The notes: generated by a model from the sequence alone, not told the origin. A stretch of DNA of 64,000 nt from Marinobacter sp. F4206 (GCF_019392195.1 NZ_JAHXKI010000003.1:248001-312000), one strand, 5' to 3'; counted from the first letter of the stretch, positions 16,752 through 25,333 are shown. Numbers and translations are program-made.

Positions 16752-16829
16752 CAATCGCAGGCATGGCGACGTCTTTTCCATTGCGGCTCCGCCTCCATTA
16801 CAAAGCCGCGCATGCTGCGGGCGTTATAT
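16746..16829 (+). repeat. attC-like recombination site (integron cassette type)
   Basis: Outer boxes ATAAC (16748-16752) and GTTAT (16823-16827) are perfectly complementary. Then come 3-base unpaired spacers (AAT and GGC). The inner arms CGCAG-G-CATG (16756-16765) and CATGCTGCG (16811-16819) pair over 9 bp with a single extrahelical G at 16761. This outer box, spacer, inner box with one extra base is the structural signature of attC sites. The central part contains further GC-rich self-pairing. The right box reads GTTATAT, close to the GTTRRRY consensus. Confidence 0.7.
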
Positions 16830-16855
16830 TTCTTAAACCTCAATCAAGGAAGATC

Positions 16856-17182
16856 ATGAGAATATCGACATTACCCCTAATCGTTCTCTGCCTATTCATG
16901 GGCTTCACCTTTTGGGTTATGGCAGGCGCAGAACAGTCGCTTCTGGCTTTCGGTGTCCAACTGATGTCTAGCCCGGACACCGCCCAGGTTGTCATAGATC
17001 TCTACATTCTCGCCGCGTTGGCCTGTGTTTGGATGTATCAAGACGCCAAAAGCCGCGGCAAAGGGTTGGGCTATCTCATCCCGTTTTTCGTTCTGACAGC
17101 GGTGTTCGTATCTGCAGGTCCGCTACTATATTTGGTGTTGCGTGGTGGGCGAGAGCCTGAAGTCGAAGTCAGCAAAATATAA
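16856..17182 (+). CDS. DUF2834 family small membrane protein; second cassette-like gene
   Basis: A 108-residue protein with three hydrophobic segments (about 4-24, 45-61, 70-95). The pattern DLYILAALACVWMYQDAKSRG with the following membrane helix is that of DUF2834 proteins, whose function is unknown. ATG 16856 has AAGGA 6 bases upstream. A longer in-frame start at 16763 would translate through the attC-like element and is not credible. The stop TAA again falls inside an ATAAC box. Confidence 0.78.
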   Translation: MRISTLPLIVLCLFMGFTFWVMAGAEQSLLAFGVQLMSSPDTAQVVIDLYILAALACVWMYQDAKSRGKGLGYLIPFFVLTAVFVSAGPLLYLVLRGGREPEVEVSKI

Positions 17183-17250
17183 CCAACCGCAGCAATACGC
17201 GGCGATGGCTATCGGGCGCGTTTCCCCGGACGCGGGTGGCTGGGCTATAC
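17177..17250 (+). repeat. Possible decayed attC-like site after the DUF2834 gene
   Basis: The left box TATAACC contains the stop codon of the preceding gene, as at the previous site. About 60 bases later GCTATAC stands where GTTATAC would be expected, so the recombination triplet GTT would be GCT. Inner complementarity is limited to a central CGCGT/ACGCG hairpin (17217-17234). I read it as a remnant at best. Confidence 0.3.
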
Positions 17251-17376
17251 CCCACATCAGGTTCGTCGATTGTTGATCCTGTAAAAGACAATAGATATTC
17301 GGCATACAGGAACTATATTTTAAGCGCAGTAGGGCGAGTTTTTTTGACGCTAACCCATTACAGGAGGGTGGCGAGG

Positions 17377-17736
17377 ATGAGTTTGTCGGATATTGTGCAA
17401 AGAGGTTGGGAGGCGGTAGGTTCAGGCAATTTCGACGCGTTGGTATCTGATTATGTTGATGATATGAAATTCATCATGCCGGGGCAGACCAACGTGCTGA
17501 GTGGCAGAAGTTCTTTTCGTGCGGCGCTTGATGGCCTGGGTGAACTACTCCCTCCCGGATTCGAAATCAACGGCTTACGTCACATTGAAGGAAACAGTGA
17601 AGTTGTTTCAATAGTTGAATGGAAATCAGAAAAAATTGATGCCTCCCAACTTGCAGTGCTCTTCAAATTTGACGGCGAAAAAATCCATGAAGAACGTTGG
17701 TTTATTGATACTGAACAGTGGAATAACGCGTTCTAG
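17377..17736 (+). CDS. SnoaL-like / NTF2-fold polyketide cyclase family protein
   Basis: A 119-residue protein with the cone-shaped NTF2-like fold pattern: helical start (DIVQRGWEAVGSGNFDALVSDYVDDMKFIMPG), central turn, then strands ending in KFDGEKIHEERWFIDTEQW. Members are small isomerases, cyclases or ligand-binding proteins; the substrate is unknown. ATG 17377 has GGAGGG 10 bases upstream; longer in-frame starts lie in the decayed site. Proteins of this fold are frequent cassette passengers, so it may belong to the same transferred block, though its right flank shows no attC-like element. Confidence 0.75.
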   Translation: MSLSDIVQRGWEAVGSGNFDALVSDYVDDMKFIMPGQTNVLSGRSSFRAALDGLGELLPPGFEINGLRHIEGNSEVVSIVEWKSEKIDASQLAVLFKFDGEKIHEERWFIDTEQWNNAF

Positions 17737-17959
17737 GCGCCAGATGACTTGACCTTCAACGGCCTCTGATTCTGAGGGCGCCGTATGTATCTGAAGGGTA
17801 TTTGGGGGCTCAGGCGTTCATGGTAACTCAGCCCGACTAACCTATACTGTGGACATTGTTCGCGCATCTCAGGTTGAGGATGCGGCAGAGAGCAATACCG
17901 AAAGGGGCTTGGCTGACGGTGATCGTGTTGAGGTCCCTTGGCCAAGGGAGGGTAAAAGC

Positions 17960-18328
17960 ATGATCGAGCACACTCTGGATACTGCCCACTCCATTCTTTA
18001 TGTCCGGCCAACGTCCTCGCTGGAGAAGGGCGATTTCGAGCAGCTTGCGGAAACGGCGGATCCCTTCATTGAGAAAACGGGATCGCTGGAAGGTCTCATT
18101 ATCAGTAGCCCGTCCTTTCCTGGATGGAAAAGCATTGGTGCGATGGTTACCCATTTTCGCTTTGTAAGAGACCATCACAAATTCATCAGGAAAGTTGCCC
18201 TGGTAACGGATTCCTCCCTTGGCGACATAGGGGAACATCTGGCGTCACATTTCCTGTCTGCAGATATCAAGCACTTTGCCGTGGGGGAACTCAAAGCCGC
18301 GGAACAGTGGGTGATGGGTAACGGTTAG
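17960..18328 (+). CDS. STAS/SpoIIAA-like domain protein
   Basis: A 122-residue single-domain protein. The alternating strand-helix pattern (TAHSILYVRPTSSLEKGDFEQLAETADPFIEKTGSLEGLIIS, then FVRDHHKFIRKVALVTD and a final helix) matches the SpoIIAA-like STAS/SEC14-type family. Such proteins are cytoplasmic and may bind lipids or partner proteins; no function is assigned. ATG 17960 has GGAGG 9 bases upstream; an upstream in-frame start would add 37 residues of low-complexity sequence. It stands alone between two unknown genes. Confidence 0.75.
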   Translation: MIEHTLDTAHSILYVRPTSSLEKGDFEQLAETADPFIEKTGSLEGLIISSPSFPGWKSIGAMVTHFRFVRDHHKFIRKVALVTDSSLGDIGEHLASHFLSADIKHFAVGELKAAEQWVMGNG

Positions 18329-18471
18329 ACCGGTTATATTAAGAGTCTAAAATAGATGCGTATTATCTTTAATATGTAGTCATTGCGTATATGAGGAGGC
18401 ATCTGGTGCGGTTTGTTTACGGGATAGACCCGGGAACAATATTGAACTGGAAACTAAAAAGGAGCTTTGGA

Positions 18472-18774
18472 ATGCCTACATCAGCAATCTATTCAGCAAA
18501 GGTTGAGGCGGGTGATGGCTTTGCTGCCCCGGCCGCTCTGGCCGGCCTGCCGGGATGGACGGTCTTCAAACAGCAACAAACTGAGATCTATGAGATTACT
18601 CACAATCTCAACCTGAATGATCCTGCGCTCGACATGCAGGTCGTTGCTACCTCCATGACGCCGGGGGTTAGTGTGGTGGTTGAAAGTGTCGACGCCAATT
18701 CGTTCAGGGTATCGGCCTGGACAAGTCAGCTTGCGGCTGCAGAAACGGACTTTATGTTTATTGCCCATTGCTGA
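18472..18774 (+). CDS. Unknown 100-residue protein
   Basis: Begins MPTSAIYSAKVEAGDG behind a clear AGGAG site 7 bases upstream. The sequence is rich in Ala, Val, Ser and Thr and shows alternating hydrophobic residues (LDMQVVATSMTPGVSVVVESVDANSFRVSAW), which suggests a small beta-sandwich. There is no signal peptide or membrane helix. I do not recognise a family. A longer in-frame start 27 codons upstream lacks a ribosome site. Confidence 0.65.
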   Translation: MPTSAIYSAKVEAGDGFAAPAALAGLPGWTVFKQQQTEIYEITHNLNLNDPALDMQVVATSMTPGVSVVVESVDANSFRVSAWTSQLAAAETDFMFIAHC

Positions 18775-18801
18775 GAAAGTGCCAAGCCGGGCCGAGGCAT
18801 A

Positions 18802-19209
18802 GTGTCTGGTGAATCCATGTTTTCAGGCTCGGTTTATATAGTGCTGGCAGACTCACTGCTCGTTTTGCATGTGGTATTCGTGGCATTTGTGGTTCTGGGT
18901 CTGCTGGCCATTTACATGGGCCATTTCCTGAATTGGGAGTGGGTTCGGAGCTTCTGGTTCCGGATGTGTCACCTGATCGCGATCGGCATAGTGGTCGTGC
19001 AATCCTGGCTCGGGGTGATCTGCCCGCTGACAACCTGGGAAATGACGCTCAGGGACAAGGCAGGCGAGGCCAGTTACGACGGCTCGTTCATTCAGCACTG
19101 GCTGCACGCCATTCTCTACTACAGTGCCCCGGAGTGGGTGTTCATCCTCAGCTATAGCCTGTTTGCTGGTCTGGTTCTGCTCAGCTGGTTTCTGATTCGG
19201 CCCCGCTGA
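18802..19209 (+). CDS. DUF2784 family membrane protein
   Basis: A 135-residue inner-membrane protein with four hydrophobic segments. The family hallmarks are ADSLLVLHVVFVAFVVLG near the N-terminus, a central VICPLTTWE, and SYDGSFIQHWLHAILYY before the last segment. DUF2784 proteins have no known function. The start may be GTG 18802 or ATG 18817 (five residues shorter); neither ribosome site is strong. It converges on the GGDEF gene, 13 bases away. Confidence 0.88.
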   Translation: MSGESMFSGSVYIVLADSLLVLHVVFVAFVVLGLLAIYMGHFLNWEWVRSFWFRMCHLIAIGIVVVQSWLGVICPLTTWEMTLRDKAGEASYDGSFIQHWLHAILYYSAPEWVFILSYSLFAGLVLLSWFLIRPR

Positions 19210-19222
19210 GCGTCGGCCAGGT

Positions 19223-20983
19223 TCAGACCGCCACGGCCGGAGCCGAGGCGTCCGAGGCGTTACCAGCGCAAACCAGGTTGCGGCCCTCAAGTTTGGCCTG
19301 GTAGAGCGCCTGATCGGCGATCATGATGGTTTTATCGAGGCTTACCTCTTCCGAGTCGCGGTTGGCGACGCCAACGCTGATGGTGCAGTGAATGATGTCC
19401 GCGTCTTCGTGGATGGTGAGTGCTTCAACGTTCTGGCGGAGCCGTTCGGCAACGTTGCACGCTTCCGGAAGGTCGGTCTCCGGTAACAGTAAAACGAACT
19501 CCTCTCCACCCCATCGGGCCAGCAAATCCTCCTGACGTCGGGAGTTATCGAGTACCTTGGCGATCTTGCGCAGTATCCGGTCCCCGGCGGCGTGGCCGTA
19601 TTGGTCGTTGATCATTTTGAAGTGGTCTATGTCGATCATGGCCACGCACATATCCCGATTGTTCCGTTTGACCAGGCTCCAAAGCGATTCCGCCACCGGC
19701 AGGAACCCCCGCCGGTTCTCGAGGCCCGTCAGGTGGTCCACCTGTGCTTTCCGTTCCGCCGCCATCCGGGCGTGCTGGGTTTGCCGGACCAGATCCGCCA
19801 GTGCCAGGGCCAGCAGCATGGCGTCCAGCACCATGCCGATGTCCACGGCGTAAAAGCCAATCTGACTGTACGGTAGAACGCCGTATACGGTGAGTGCGGT
19901 AATGGAGGCGCCAATCGCGGAGGCGAGTGTGCCAAGCAGGTAGTAGCGTGCGGATCTTATGCCGTTCAGCCAGCTGGACACGCCAAGGTACAGCATCAAT
20001 CCGGTGAACACCGGAACGAGGGAGAAGGCAAGTGTCAGTGCCCAGCCCCGCTCGCCCAGATAATAGCAGGCTACAAACAGTGCAAAGTAGATCGCGCAGA
20101 CCGTCTGGATGGCCCTGAATAACTGGCGCCGCCGGAGTTTCACCTTCAGGAAACTGGTGGCGAAGGCCAGGCCGGAAAAGGCGAAGCAGAGCATTAACAA
20201 CGGCGGTGCCCACTGTTGCCAGACCACGGCTGACGGCCAGATCAGCAGCATACCGATGCCCCCGTAGGAGGCTGTCATGAAGATGAACATGACCATATAA
20301 ATGCTGTAGAGCAGGTATCGTCTGCGTCGGAGACCGGTGAACAGCATCAGGTTGTAGGCAGCAAGTGAAAACATGACGCCGTAGACGAAGCTGTAGAAAG
20401 CGGTTTCGAACTGTTCCTGATTGTGACCCGCCCCAACGCTGGAGAAATAGAAGGGGACGACCACCGGGTCGGCGGTTTCAACTCGTAAAAACAGGCGCGT
20501 TGTCCCGGGCGGGAATGCGTAGTTGATTGTGGGAACGCGAGTGGGAGAGGAGCGCTTGTGAACGGGAATGCTGTCGCCACTGATAAAGCGCCGGGGCGAG
20601 CGCCCCTCGGCCATGACGTAGAAGTCGACCCGATCAAGCCAGCCGATACGCACGGACATGCGTCGGGTAATGGCCTCGCCGTTCCGGTTTACTACGTCGG
20701 CCACCAACCAGACTGCACCGGAATCGATGCCGTTGGCCATGACGCGTTCGTCAGTACGTTGCACACGCCCCGGCATCTCGCGAATCAGGAACTGGATATC
20801 ACCAACTGAGAGCTCCTCACCTTGCTCCTCGATAAACGCCATTCGATGCGCGATGGCGCCGTGATAGCCCATTCGGGCATCCAGCACGGGCACTGGCTGG
20901 TCATTGTCGGTTGAGGCACCGAACGCACCAGTGGCAAGGATGAGCAGGAGCAGCAGGTTGAGTAGCGTCCAATACCGTCGCAC
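19223..20983 (-). CDS. 7TM-DISM diguanylate cyclase (GGEEF)
   Basis: A 586-residue membrane protein. Signal peptide (1-22), a periplasmic beta-rich 7TMR-DISM extracellular domain (about 40-180), seven hydrophobic segments (about 195-395), then a GGDEF domain. The active motif is GGEEF, preceded five residues earlier by the RxxD inhibitory site RQED, and DIDHFKMINDQYGHAAGD is canonical, so an active, product-inhibited c-di-GMP synthase is expected. The C-terminus ends in a short Ala/Ser-rich tail. No cognate effector adjoins it. Confidence 0.92.
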   Translation of the reverse strand: MRRYWTLLNLLLLLILATGAFGASTDNDQPVPVLDARMGYHGAIAHRMAFIEEQGEELSVGDIQFLIREMPGRVQRTDERVMANGIDSGAVWLVADVVNRNGEAITRRMSVRIGWLDRVDFYVMAEGRSPRRFISGDSIPVHKRSSPTRVPTINYAFPPGTTRLFLRVETADPVVVPFYFSSVGAGHNQEQFETAFYSFVYGVMFSLAAYNLMLFTGLRRRRYLLYSIYMVMFIFMTASYGGIGMLLIWPSAVVWQQWAPPLLMLCFAFSGLAFATSFLKVKLRRRQLFRAIQTVCAIYFALFVACYYLGERGWALTLAFSLVPVFTGLMLYLGVSSWLNGIRSARYYLLGTLASAIGASITALTVYGVLPYSQIGFYAVDIGMVLDAMLLALALADLVRQTQHARMAAERKAQVDHLTGLENRRGFLPVAESLWSLVKRNNRDMCVAMIDIDHFKMINDQYGHAAGDRILRKIAKVLDNSRRQEDLLARWGGEEFVLLLPETDLPEACNVAERLRQNVEALTIHEDADIIHCTISVGVANRDSEEVSLDKTIMIADQALYQAKLEGRNLVCAGNASDASAPAVAV

Positions 20984-21058
20984 GTGGTTTTACATCCGTT
21001 TAAAACTGTCTTCATAGATTATATGCAAACGTGGTGTATGTCATGGTTCAGGACAGGT

Positions 21059-21916
21059 TTAGGACAGGTCCAGTGGGTCCACGCGGTAATAATCGCAAAG
21101 TACCGAATACACGGCCGGTTGTGTGTTCTTCAGGTGGAGGGGTTGCTGGTAGAAGGCTTCGGTCAGTACCGCGAAGAATTCCGCTGGCTGGGTGGCTCCG
21201 TAGGGATCCAGCCACCCCTGATGGTGATGCCTTAGGGAATACCGGAGGTTTTCGTAGGCTTTGGTCATGGTGTGCTGCCATTCTTCAGCCTGTTTCCCGC
21301 TGAGCGGTGGAGCACCATCGGCGGTGCCGTCGAGGTAGTCCAGCTGGTGGGCAAACTCATGGAGTATGACGTTGTGGGGCCCTTCCGGATTCATGGCTCC
21401 CTCCTCACATTCGGACCACGCCAATACGACCTGACCTCTAGAAGACGCTTCGCCGGCGCGAATCTGCTCGCTGACGCTCACCACCATACCGTCCCGCTCC
21501 GGAGCCTGAACCCGGTACACATCCGGATACACCAGTATGCTGCGGATCTCATCGTACTCCCTGAACGGGCGGGCGAGGATGAGCAGGCAGGCATGTCCGG
21601 CAACGGTGATTCTTACCCGATCGTTCACCTCGAAGCCGTCGCAGCCGTAGAATGTTTTCTCCGCAAGGAACAGTTGAACGTGCTGTTCAAGGCGACTTTT
21701 CAGATCTGCGGGCAGTTTGCGGTAGAGGGGCACCGAGGCAGTCATTTCCCGTCGCCAGGCCTCCGGAAACGGCTGCTTCAGTTGTCGCTTCCGGCGCCAG
21801 TCCTGGTAAAAAAACAGATAGAATACCGCCAGTGCTATGAAGGTCACTGCAAACAGCGCAAATACAAACAGGGCTGACATTCCGTATGATTCCACTCTGG
21901 ATGGGGCTCTCGCCAT
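21059..21916 (-). CDS. mtfA: MtfA-like zinc metallopeptidase
   Basis: A 285-residue protein of the MtfA (DgsA anti-repressor) family. The gluzincin motif HEFAHQLDYLDG with downstream PAEFFAVLTEAFY provides the zinc ligands and catalytic Glu. FYGCDGFEVNDRVRITVAGHACLLIL and VYPDVYRV are family signatures. Unlike enteric MtfA, an N-terminal membrane segment (about 14-36) precedes the catalytic part, as in many pseudomonads. The start at 21916 has AAGGT upstream; an alternative ATG at 21880 would start right at the membrane helix. The physiological substrate here is not known. Confidence 0.88.
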   Translation of the reverse strand: MARAPSRVESYGMSALFVFALFAVTFIALAVFYLFFYQDWRRKRQLKQPFPEAWRREMTASVPLYRKLPADLKSRLEQHVQLFLAEKTFYGCDGFEVNDRVRITVAGHACLLILARPFREYDEIRSILVYPDVYRVQAPERDGMVVSVSEQIRAGEASSRGQVVLAWSECEEGAMNPEGPHNVILHEFAHQLDYLDGTADGAPPLSGKQAEEWQHTMTKAYENLRYSLRHHHQGWLDPYGATQPAEFFAVLTEAFYQQPLHLKNTQPAVYSVLCDYYRVDPLDLS

Positions 21917-21946
21917 CTTACCTTAAACCATCTCCAGGAGGCTGCC

Positions 21947-22618
21947 ATGTCAGAGAAACAAACCGTAGTGATCACAGGGGCCAATCGTGGTATCGGTCTT
22001 GAACTCGCCCGGCAATATGCCGCCAGGGGCTGTCACGTAATCGGTGTCTGTCGGGAGGCATCCGGCGAGCTGTCCGACATCGCGGCCCGGGTCATTGACG
22101 GCGTGGACGTGACCACTGAGGCCGGCATCCAGCGCCTGACCAGTGCCGTCGACGCTCAGCGGATTGATCTGCTGATCAACAACGCTGGCCTGTTGCAGGA
22201 CGAAAAGCTCGGCAGCATCGATTTCGATTCCATCCGCACTCAGATGGAGGTTAATGCCTACGCGCCGCTCCGGGTTACCGAGGCGCTGGTATCGCACATC
22301 CCCTTTGGCGGCAAGATTGCCAACATCACCAGCCGTATGGGGTCCATTGCCGATAACGATTCAGGCGGTCGCTATGGTTACCGGGCCTCGAAAGCGGCGC
22401 TCAATGCCTTTGGCAAGTCGCTGGCTATGGATCTGAAATCAAAAGGCATTGCGGTGGCCCAATTACACCCGGGGTATGTGCAGACGCGCATGGTGAATTT
22501 TGGTGGGTTGATCACGCCCGAGGAGTCCGCCGAGGGACTGGCAGCCAGGATTGACGGGCTCAATCTTGAGAACACGGGCTCATTCTGGCATAGCAACGGT
22601 GATGAGCTGCCGTGGTAA
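21947..22618 (+). CDS. Short-chain dehydrogenase/reductase (C-factor-like)
   Basis: A 223-residue classical SDR. The NAD(P)-binding TGANRGIG is at 10-17 and NNAG near 79. The catalytic Ser is in NITSRMGS and the Tyr-Lys pair in YGYRASK near 146-152. The overall sequence resembles the CsgA/C-factor subgroup with unknown substrates in most bacteria. It is divergent from mtfA and has a CAGGAG site upstream. Confidence 0.9.
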   Translation: MSEKQTVVITGANRGIGLELARQYAARGCHVIGVCREASGELSDIAARVIDGVDVTTEAGIQRLTSAVDAQRIDLLINNAGLLQDEKLGSIDFDSIRTQMEVNAYAPLRVTEALVSHIPFGGKIANITSRMGSIADNDSGGRYGYRASKAALNAFGKSLAMDLKSKGIAVAQLHPGYVQTRMVNFGGLITPEESAEGLAARIDGLNLENTGSFWHSNGDELPW

Positions 22619-22719
22619 GGTAGCCCGGGATTTCAAGTCGCCGGTTGTATTGTGCATCGGGCGAAAGCGGGGTGTCCTCGGGGCAATCCGGAACAGGTCG
22701 TATCAACAGGAGTTTGCTG

Positions 22720-23175
22720 ATGAGTCTGGCGATTGCCTTGCATGTGTTGTCTGCGGTGGTCTGGGTAGGGGGGATGTTCTTCGCCTACATGGCCATGCGC
22801 CCGGCTGTGGTCGAAGTGATTGAAGTGAGCCAGCGCGGCGCACTCTGGTGCCGTACCCTGTCCCGTTTTTTTCGCTGGGTATGGCTGGCGGCTGTGCTCT
22901 TGCTGGTGACCGGGTATTGGATGGTTTTCAGTGTCTTCGGCGGTATGGCCGGTGCGGGCTGGCACATTCACGTGATGCAGACTCTGGGGCTGATCATGAT
23001 GCTGTTGTTCTTCCACGTGTACTTTGCCCCCTTCCGTCGGCTGAAGCAGGCGGTGGCCGAGAAGGATCCCCAGGAGGGTGGTCGCCGGGTCGGCCAGATC
23101 CGAAAGCTGGTCGGCGTTAATCTGATTCTTGGGTTGATTGTGGTTGCGGTCGGCGCGGGTGGCCGGTATCTGTAA
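22720..23175 (+). CDS. CopD-like small membrane protein
   Basis: A 151-residue inner-membrane protein with four hydrophobic segments. LHVLSAVVWVGGMFFAYMAMRPA at the N-terminus is typical of CopD-family proteins, with a His and Trp in the first helix and further His residues (HIHVMQTLG, FFHVYF) that could bind haem or copper. The function of these short stand-alone members is unknown. ATG 22720 has AGGAG 8 bases upstream. The next gene follows after 36 bases, so co-transcription with maoC is possible. Confidence 0.8.
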   Translation: MSLAIALHVLSAVVWVGGMFFAYMAMRPAVVEVIEVSQRGALWCRTLSRFFRWVWLAAVLLLVTGYWMVFSVFGGMAGAGWHIHVMQTLGLIMMLLFFHVYFAPFRRLKQAVAEKDPQEGGRRVGQIRKLVGVNLILGLIVVAVGAGGRYL

Positions 23176-23211
23176 TTCCCTTCTGAGGGCGGGCAACCGG
23201 GGAAACACAAC

Positions 23212-23664
23212 ATGTCTGACATTCGGCAAAAGACCCTGGAAGGGCTGGAGGTTGGCGACCAATTCACGCTGACCCGAACCTTCACTGAAACTGAAACGAT
23301 GACCTTCGGCGAGATCAGCCGCGACCATAACCCGATTCACTATGATGAGCGTTTTGTCAGGGCCAAGGGCCTTCAGGGTCGCATCTGCCACGGCCTGCTG
23401 GTCGGCGGCATGATCACCGAGGTGGGTGGGCAGATCGGCTGGCTCGCGTCCGGAATGAACTTCCGGTTCCGACGGCCAGTGTATTTTGGTGACACCGTCA
23501 CCTGTGTGTTCACGATCACCGAGGTGGACGACAAGAACAGGGCCAGAGCGGAAGCGGTGCTCTCCAATCAGCATGGAGACGTGGTGATTGAGGCGTGGCT
23601 GACCGGCGTTTTGCCGGGCCCCGTGGAACGGAATATTCTGGCCAGCCTGCTGGCTGGCGACTAA
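23212..23664 (+). CDS. MaoC-like (R)-specific enoyl-CoA hydratase family protein
   Basis: A 150-residue single hot-dog protein. The hydratase-2 motif SRDHNPIHYDE carries the catalytic Asp38 and His43, and GLLVGGMITEVGG is the following conserved helix. Members hydrate trans-2-enoyl-CoA to (R)-3-hydroxyacyl-CoA in fatty acid or polyhydroxyalkanoate metabolism; the chain-length preference is unknown. It ends 21 bases before the next gene. Confidence 0.9.
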   Translation: MSDIRQKTLEGLEVGDQFTLTRTFTETETMTFGEISRDHNPIHYDERFVRAKGLQGRICHGLLVGGMITEVGGQIGWLASGMNFRFRRPVYFGDTVTCVFTITEVDDKNRARAEAVLSNQHGDVVIEAWLTGVLPGPVERNILASLLAGD

Positions 23665-23685
23665 ATCACGTCTGTTGAGGTTTGT

Positions 23686-24360
23686 ATGGCCCGTTTCGAG
23701 CTGCTAGGCACAGCGATGATTCCCGGAAAGGGAACCCAGCTGCGTTTGCTGCAGCGGAATGATGAATTCTCCATCAAGATTGCCGACAGTACCGGTGAGC
23801 TGATGAACAGCCGTCTGCATGGGTCGGAGGATGCGCTGGCAACGCTGGCCTGCGAGCGGATTTCGGATCATCCCGCGCCGCGGGTGCTGATTGGCGGCCT
23901 TGGCATGGGGTTTACCCTGGCAGCAGCGCTGGAGGCATTGGGCGAGACCGCGGAGGTGACCGTGGCGGAGCTGGTGCCGGAAGTGAAAGACTGGAATCTG
24001 GGGCCCCTGGGCGGGGCCGCCGGTTATCCGTTGAAAGACCCCAGGGCCCGGGTTCACCTCGGGGACGTGGTGCAACTGATCAAGGAGTCTCCTGCCAGTT
24101 ACGACGCCATTCTGCTGGACATCGACAATGGCCCCGAGGGGCTGACGCGAAAGGAAAACGACTGGCTTTACACCACTGCGGGCATTGCAGCGGCCCAGGC
24201 CGCACTTCGGCCCGACGGGGTATTGGCCTACTGGTCGGCGGGGCAGGATCCGGCCTTTACCGAACGCCTCAAGCGAGCAGGGTTGTCGGTGGAGCCGGTT
24301 ACCGTGCGCGCCCACCGTCCGGGAAAGGGCGCAAGGCATGTCATCTGGTTGGCCTGGTAA
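23686..24360 (+). CDS. Spermidine-synthase-like methyltransferase-fold protein
   Basis: A 224-residue protein of the polyamine-synthase-like Rossmann family. VLIGGLGMGFTLAAAL is the nucleotide-binding glycine loop, VTVAELVPEV follows the second strand, and YDAILLDIDNGPEG the fourth. It lacks a clear N-terminal tetramerisation domain of true spermidine synthases and the usual polyamine-binding pocket is only partly present. I therefore leave the substrate open. It lies 21 bases after maoC. Confidence 0.8.
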   Translation: MARFELLGTAMIPGKGTQLRLLQRNDEFSIKIADSTGELMNSRLHGSEDALATLACERISDHPAPRVLIGGLGMGFTLAAALEALGETAEVTVAELVPEVKDWNLGPLGGAAGYPLKDPRARVHLGDVVQLIKESPASYDAILLDIDNGPEGLTRKENDWLYTTAGIAAAQAALRPDGVLAYWSAGQDPAFTERLKRAGLSVEPVTVRAHRPGKGARHVIWLAW

Positions 24361-24372
24361 CGTTGTAAGCCT

Positions 24373-25227
24373 TCAGTCGTCGTCCTCCATCTGCAGGCGT
24401 TCTTGCCGCTCCATTTCTTCCAGTCTGGCGGCATCGATTACCGCCATCAGGTCGTCCACATTGGCGCTGTGGGTATCGTGCTCGAAGCAGCCGGTCAGTC
24501 TGCTCTCAGGATGCAGGTCGCCGCTCTCATATAGGGCCCAGATTTCCTTGCCGTAATCGGTGACGAGCAGGTCCGGTGCGTACTGGCCAAAGTGGCGACG
24601 CATGTTATCGACATCCCGCTCCAGCATTCGCTCGGCATTGTTGTTGCCTGCTGCGTTGACAGCCTGGGGAAGGTCGATGATAACCGGGCCCCGGGCGTCC
24701 ACCAGCACGTTGAACTCCGAGAGGTCGCCGTGGATCAGGCCGGCGTCGAGCATACGAACGATGTCCGCGATAACCTGGGCGTGGTACTCCCGCGCCACTT
24801 CCGCCGTCAGCGTGACATCATCAAGCCGTGGCGCCGCTTTGCCGTCCTCATCGGCAATCAGTTCCATCAACAGCACGCCGTCCACAAATCCCAGTGGCTG
24901 GGGTACCCGGACGCCAGCCGATTGCAGCCGGTACAGGGCATCAACCTCGGCGTTGAGCCAGGCGTCTTCCTGTTCTTTCTGGCCGTAACGGGTTTTCTTG
25001 CTCATGGCCCTGGCTCGTCGACTGTTCCGGACTTTTCGTCCTTCCTGGTATTCCACGGCCTGTTTGAAGCTGCGCTTCTGTGCTTCCTTGAACACCTTGG
25101 CGCACCGCAGCTCCTCGCCACAGCGCACCACATACACCTGTGCCTCCTTGCCGCTCATGAGCTGGTACAGCACTTCGTCTACCATGCCGTCGTCGACAAG
25201 GGGTTGTAATCGCTTCGGAACTTTCAT
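24373..25227 (-). CDS. RIO1-type serine protein kinase
   Basis: A 284-residue RIO kinase. SGKEAQVYVVRCG is the ATP-binding flexible loop, LRCAKVFKE holds the phosphate-anchoring lysine, IHGDLSEFNVLV the catalytic Asp and Asn, and VIIDLPQAVN the metal-binding Asp. The arrangement matches bacterial RIO proteins of the PA4780 type. Bacterial targets are poorly known; in archaea and eukaryotes RIO kinases act on ribosome maturation. ATG 25227 was chosen for the AAAGG site; the upstream in-frame extension looks unrelated. The C-terminal tail is acidic (EDDD). Confidence 0.9.
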   Translation of the reverse strand: MKVPKRLQPLVDDGMVDEVLYQLMSGKEAQVYVVRCGEELRCAKVFKEAQKRSFKQAVEYQEGRKVRNSRRARAMSKKTRYGQKEQEDAWLNAEVDALYRLQSAGVRVPQPLGFVDGVLLMELIADEDGKAAPRLDDVTLTAEVAREYHAQVIADIVRMLDAGLIHGDLSEFNVLVDARGPVIIDLPQAVNAAGNNNAERMLERDVDNMRRHFGQYAPDLLVTDYGKEIWALYESGDLHPESRLTGCFEHDTHSANVDDLMAVIDAARLEEMERQERLQMEDDD

Positions 25228-25333
25228 AAAACCTTTCTGGTTCACCGTATGGTTGCCGGCCGTATTCGTTGATCTGGAAAAAGGCCGTGCGTGGGCTGGG
25301 CAAGGAGAATGACGGGTACGGAGCATAGCTTAC

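Noticed and set aside
16763..16855. Longer start for the DUF2834 gene
   Set aside because: It would translate through the attC-like hairpin; the ATG at 16856 has its own ribosome site and begins the family sequence.
22633..23574. Minus-strand open frame of 313 codons
   Set aside because: Covers the CopD-like and MaoC genes in antisense; Pro/His-rich, without family match.
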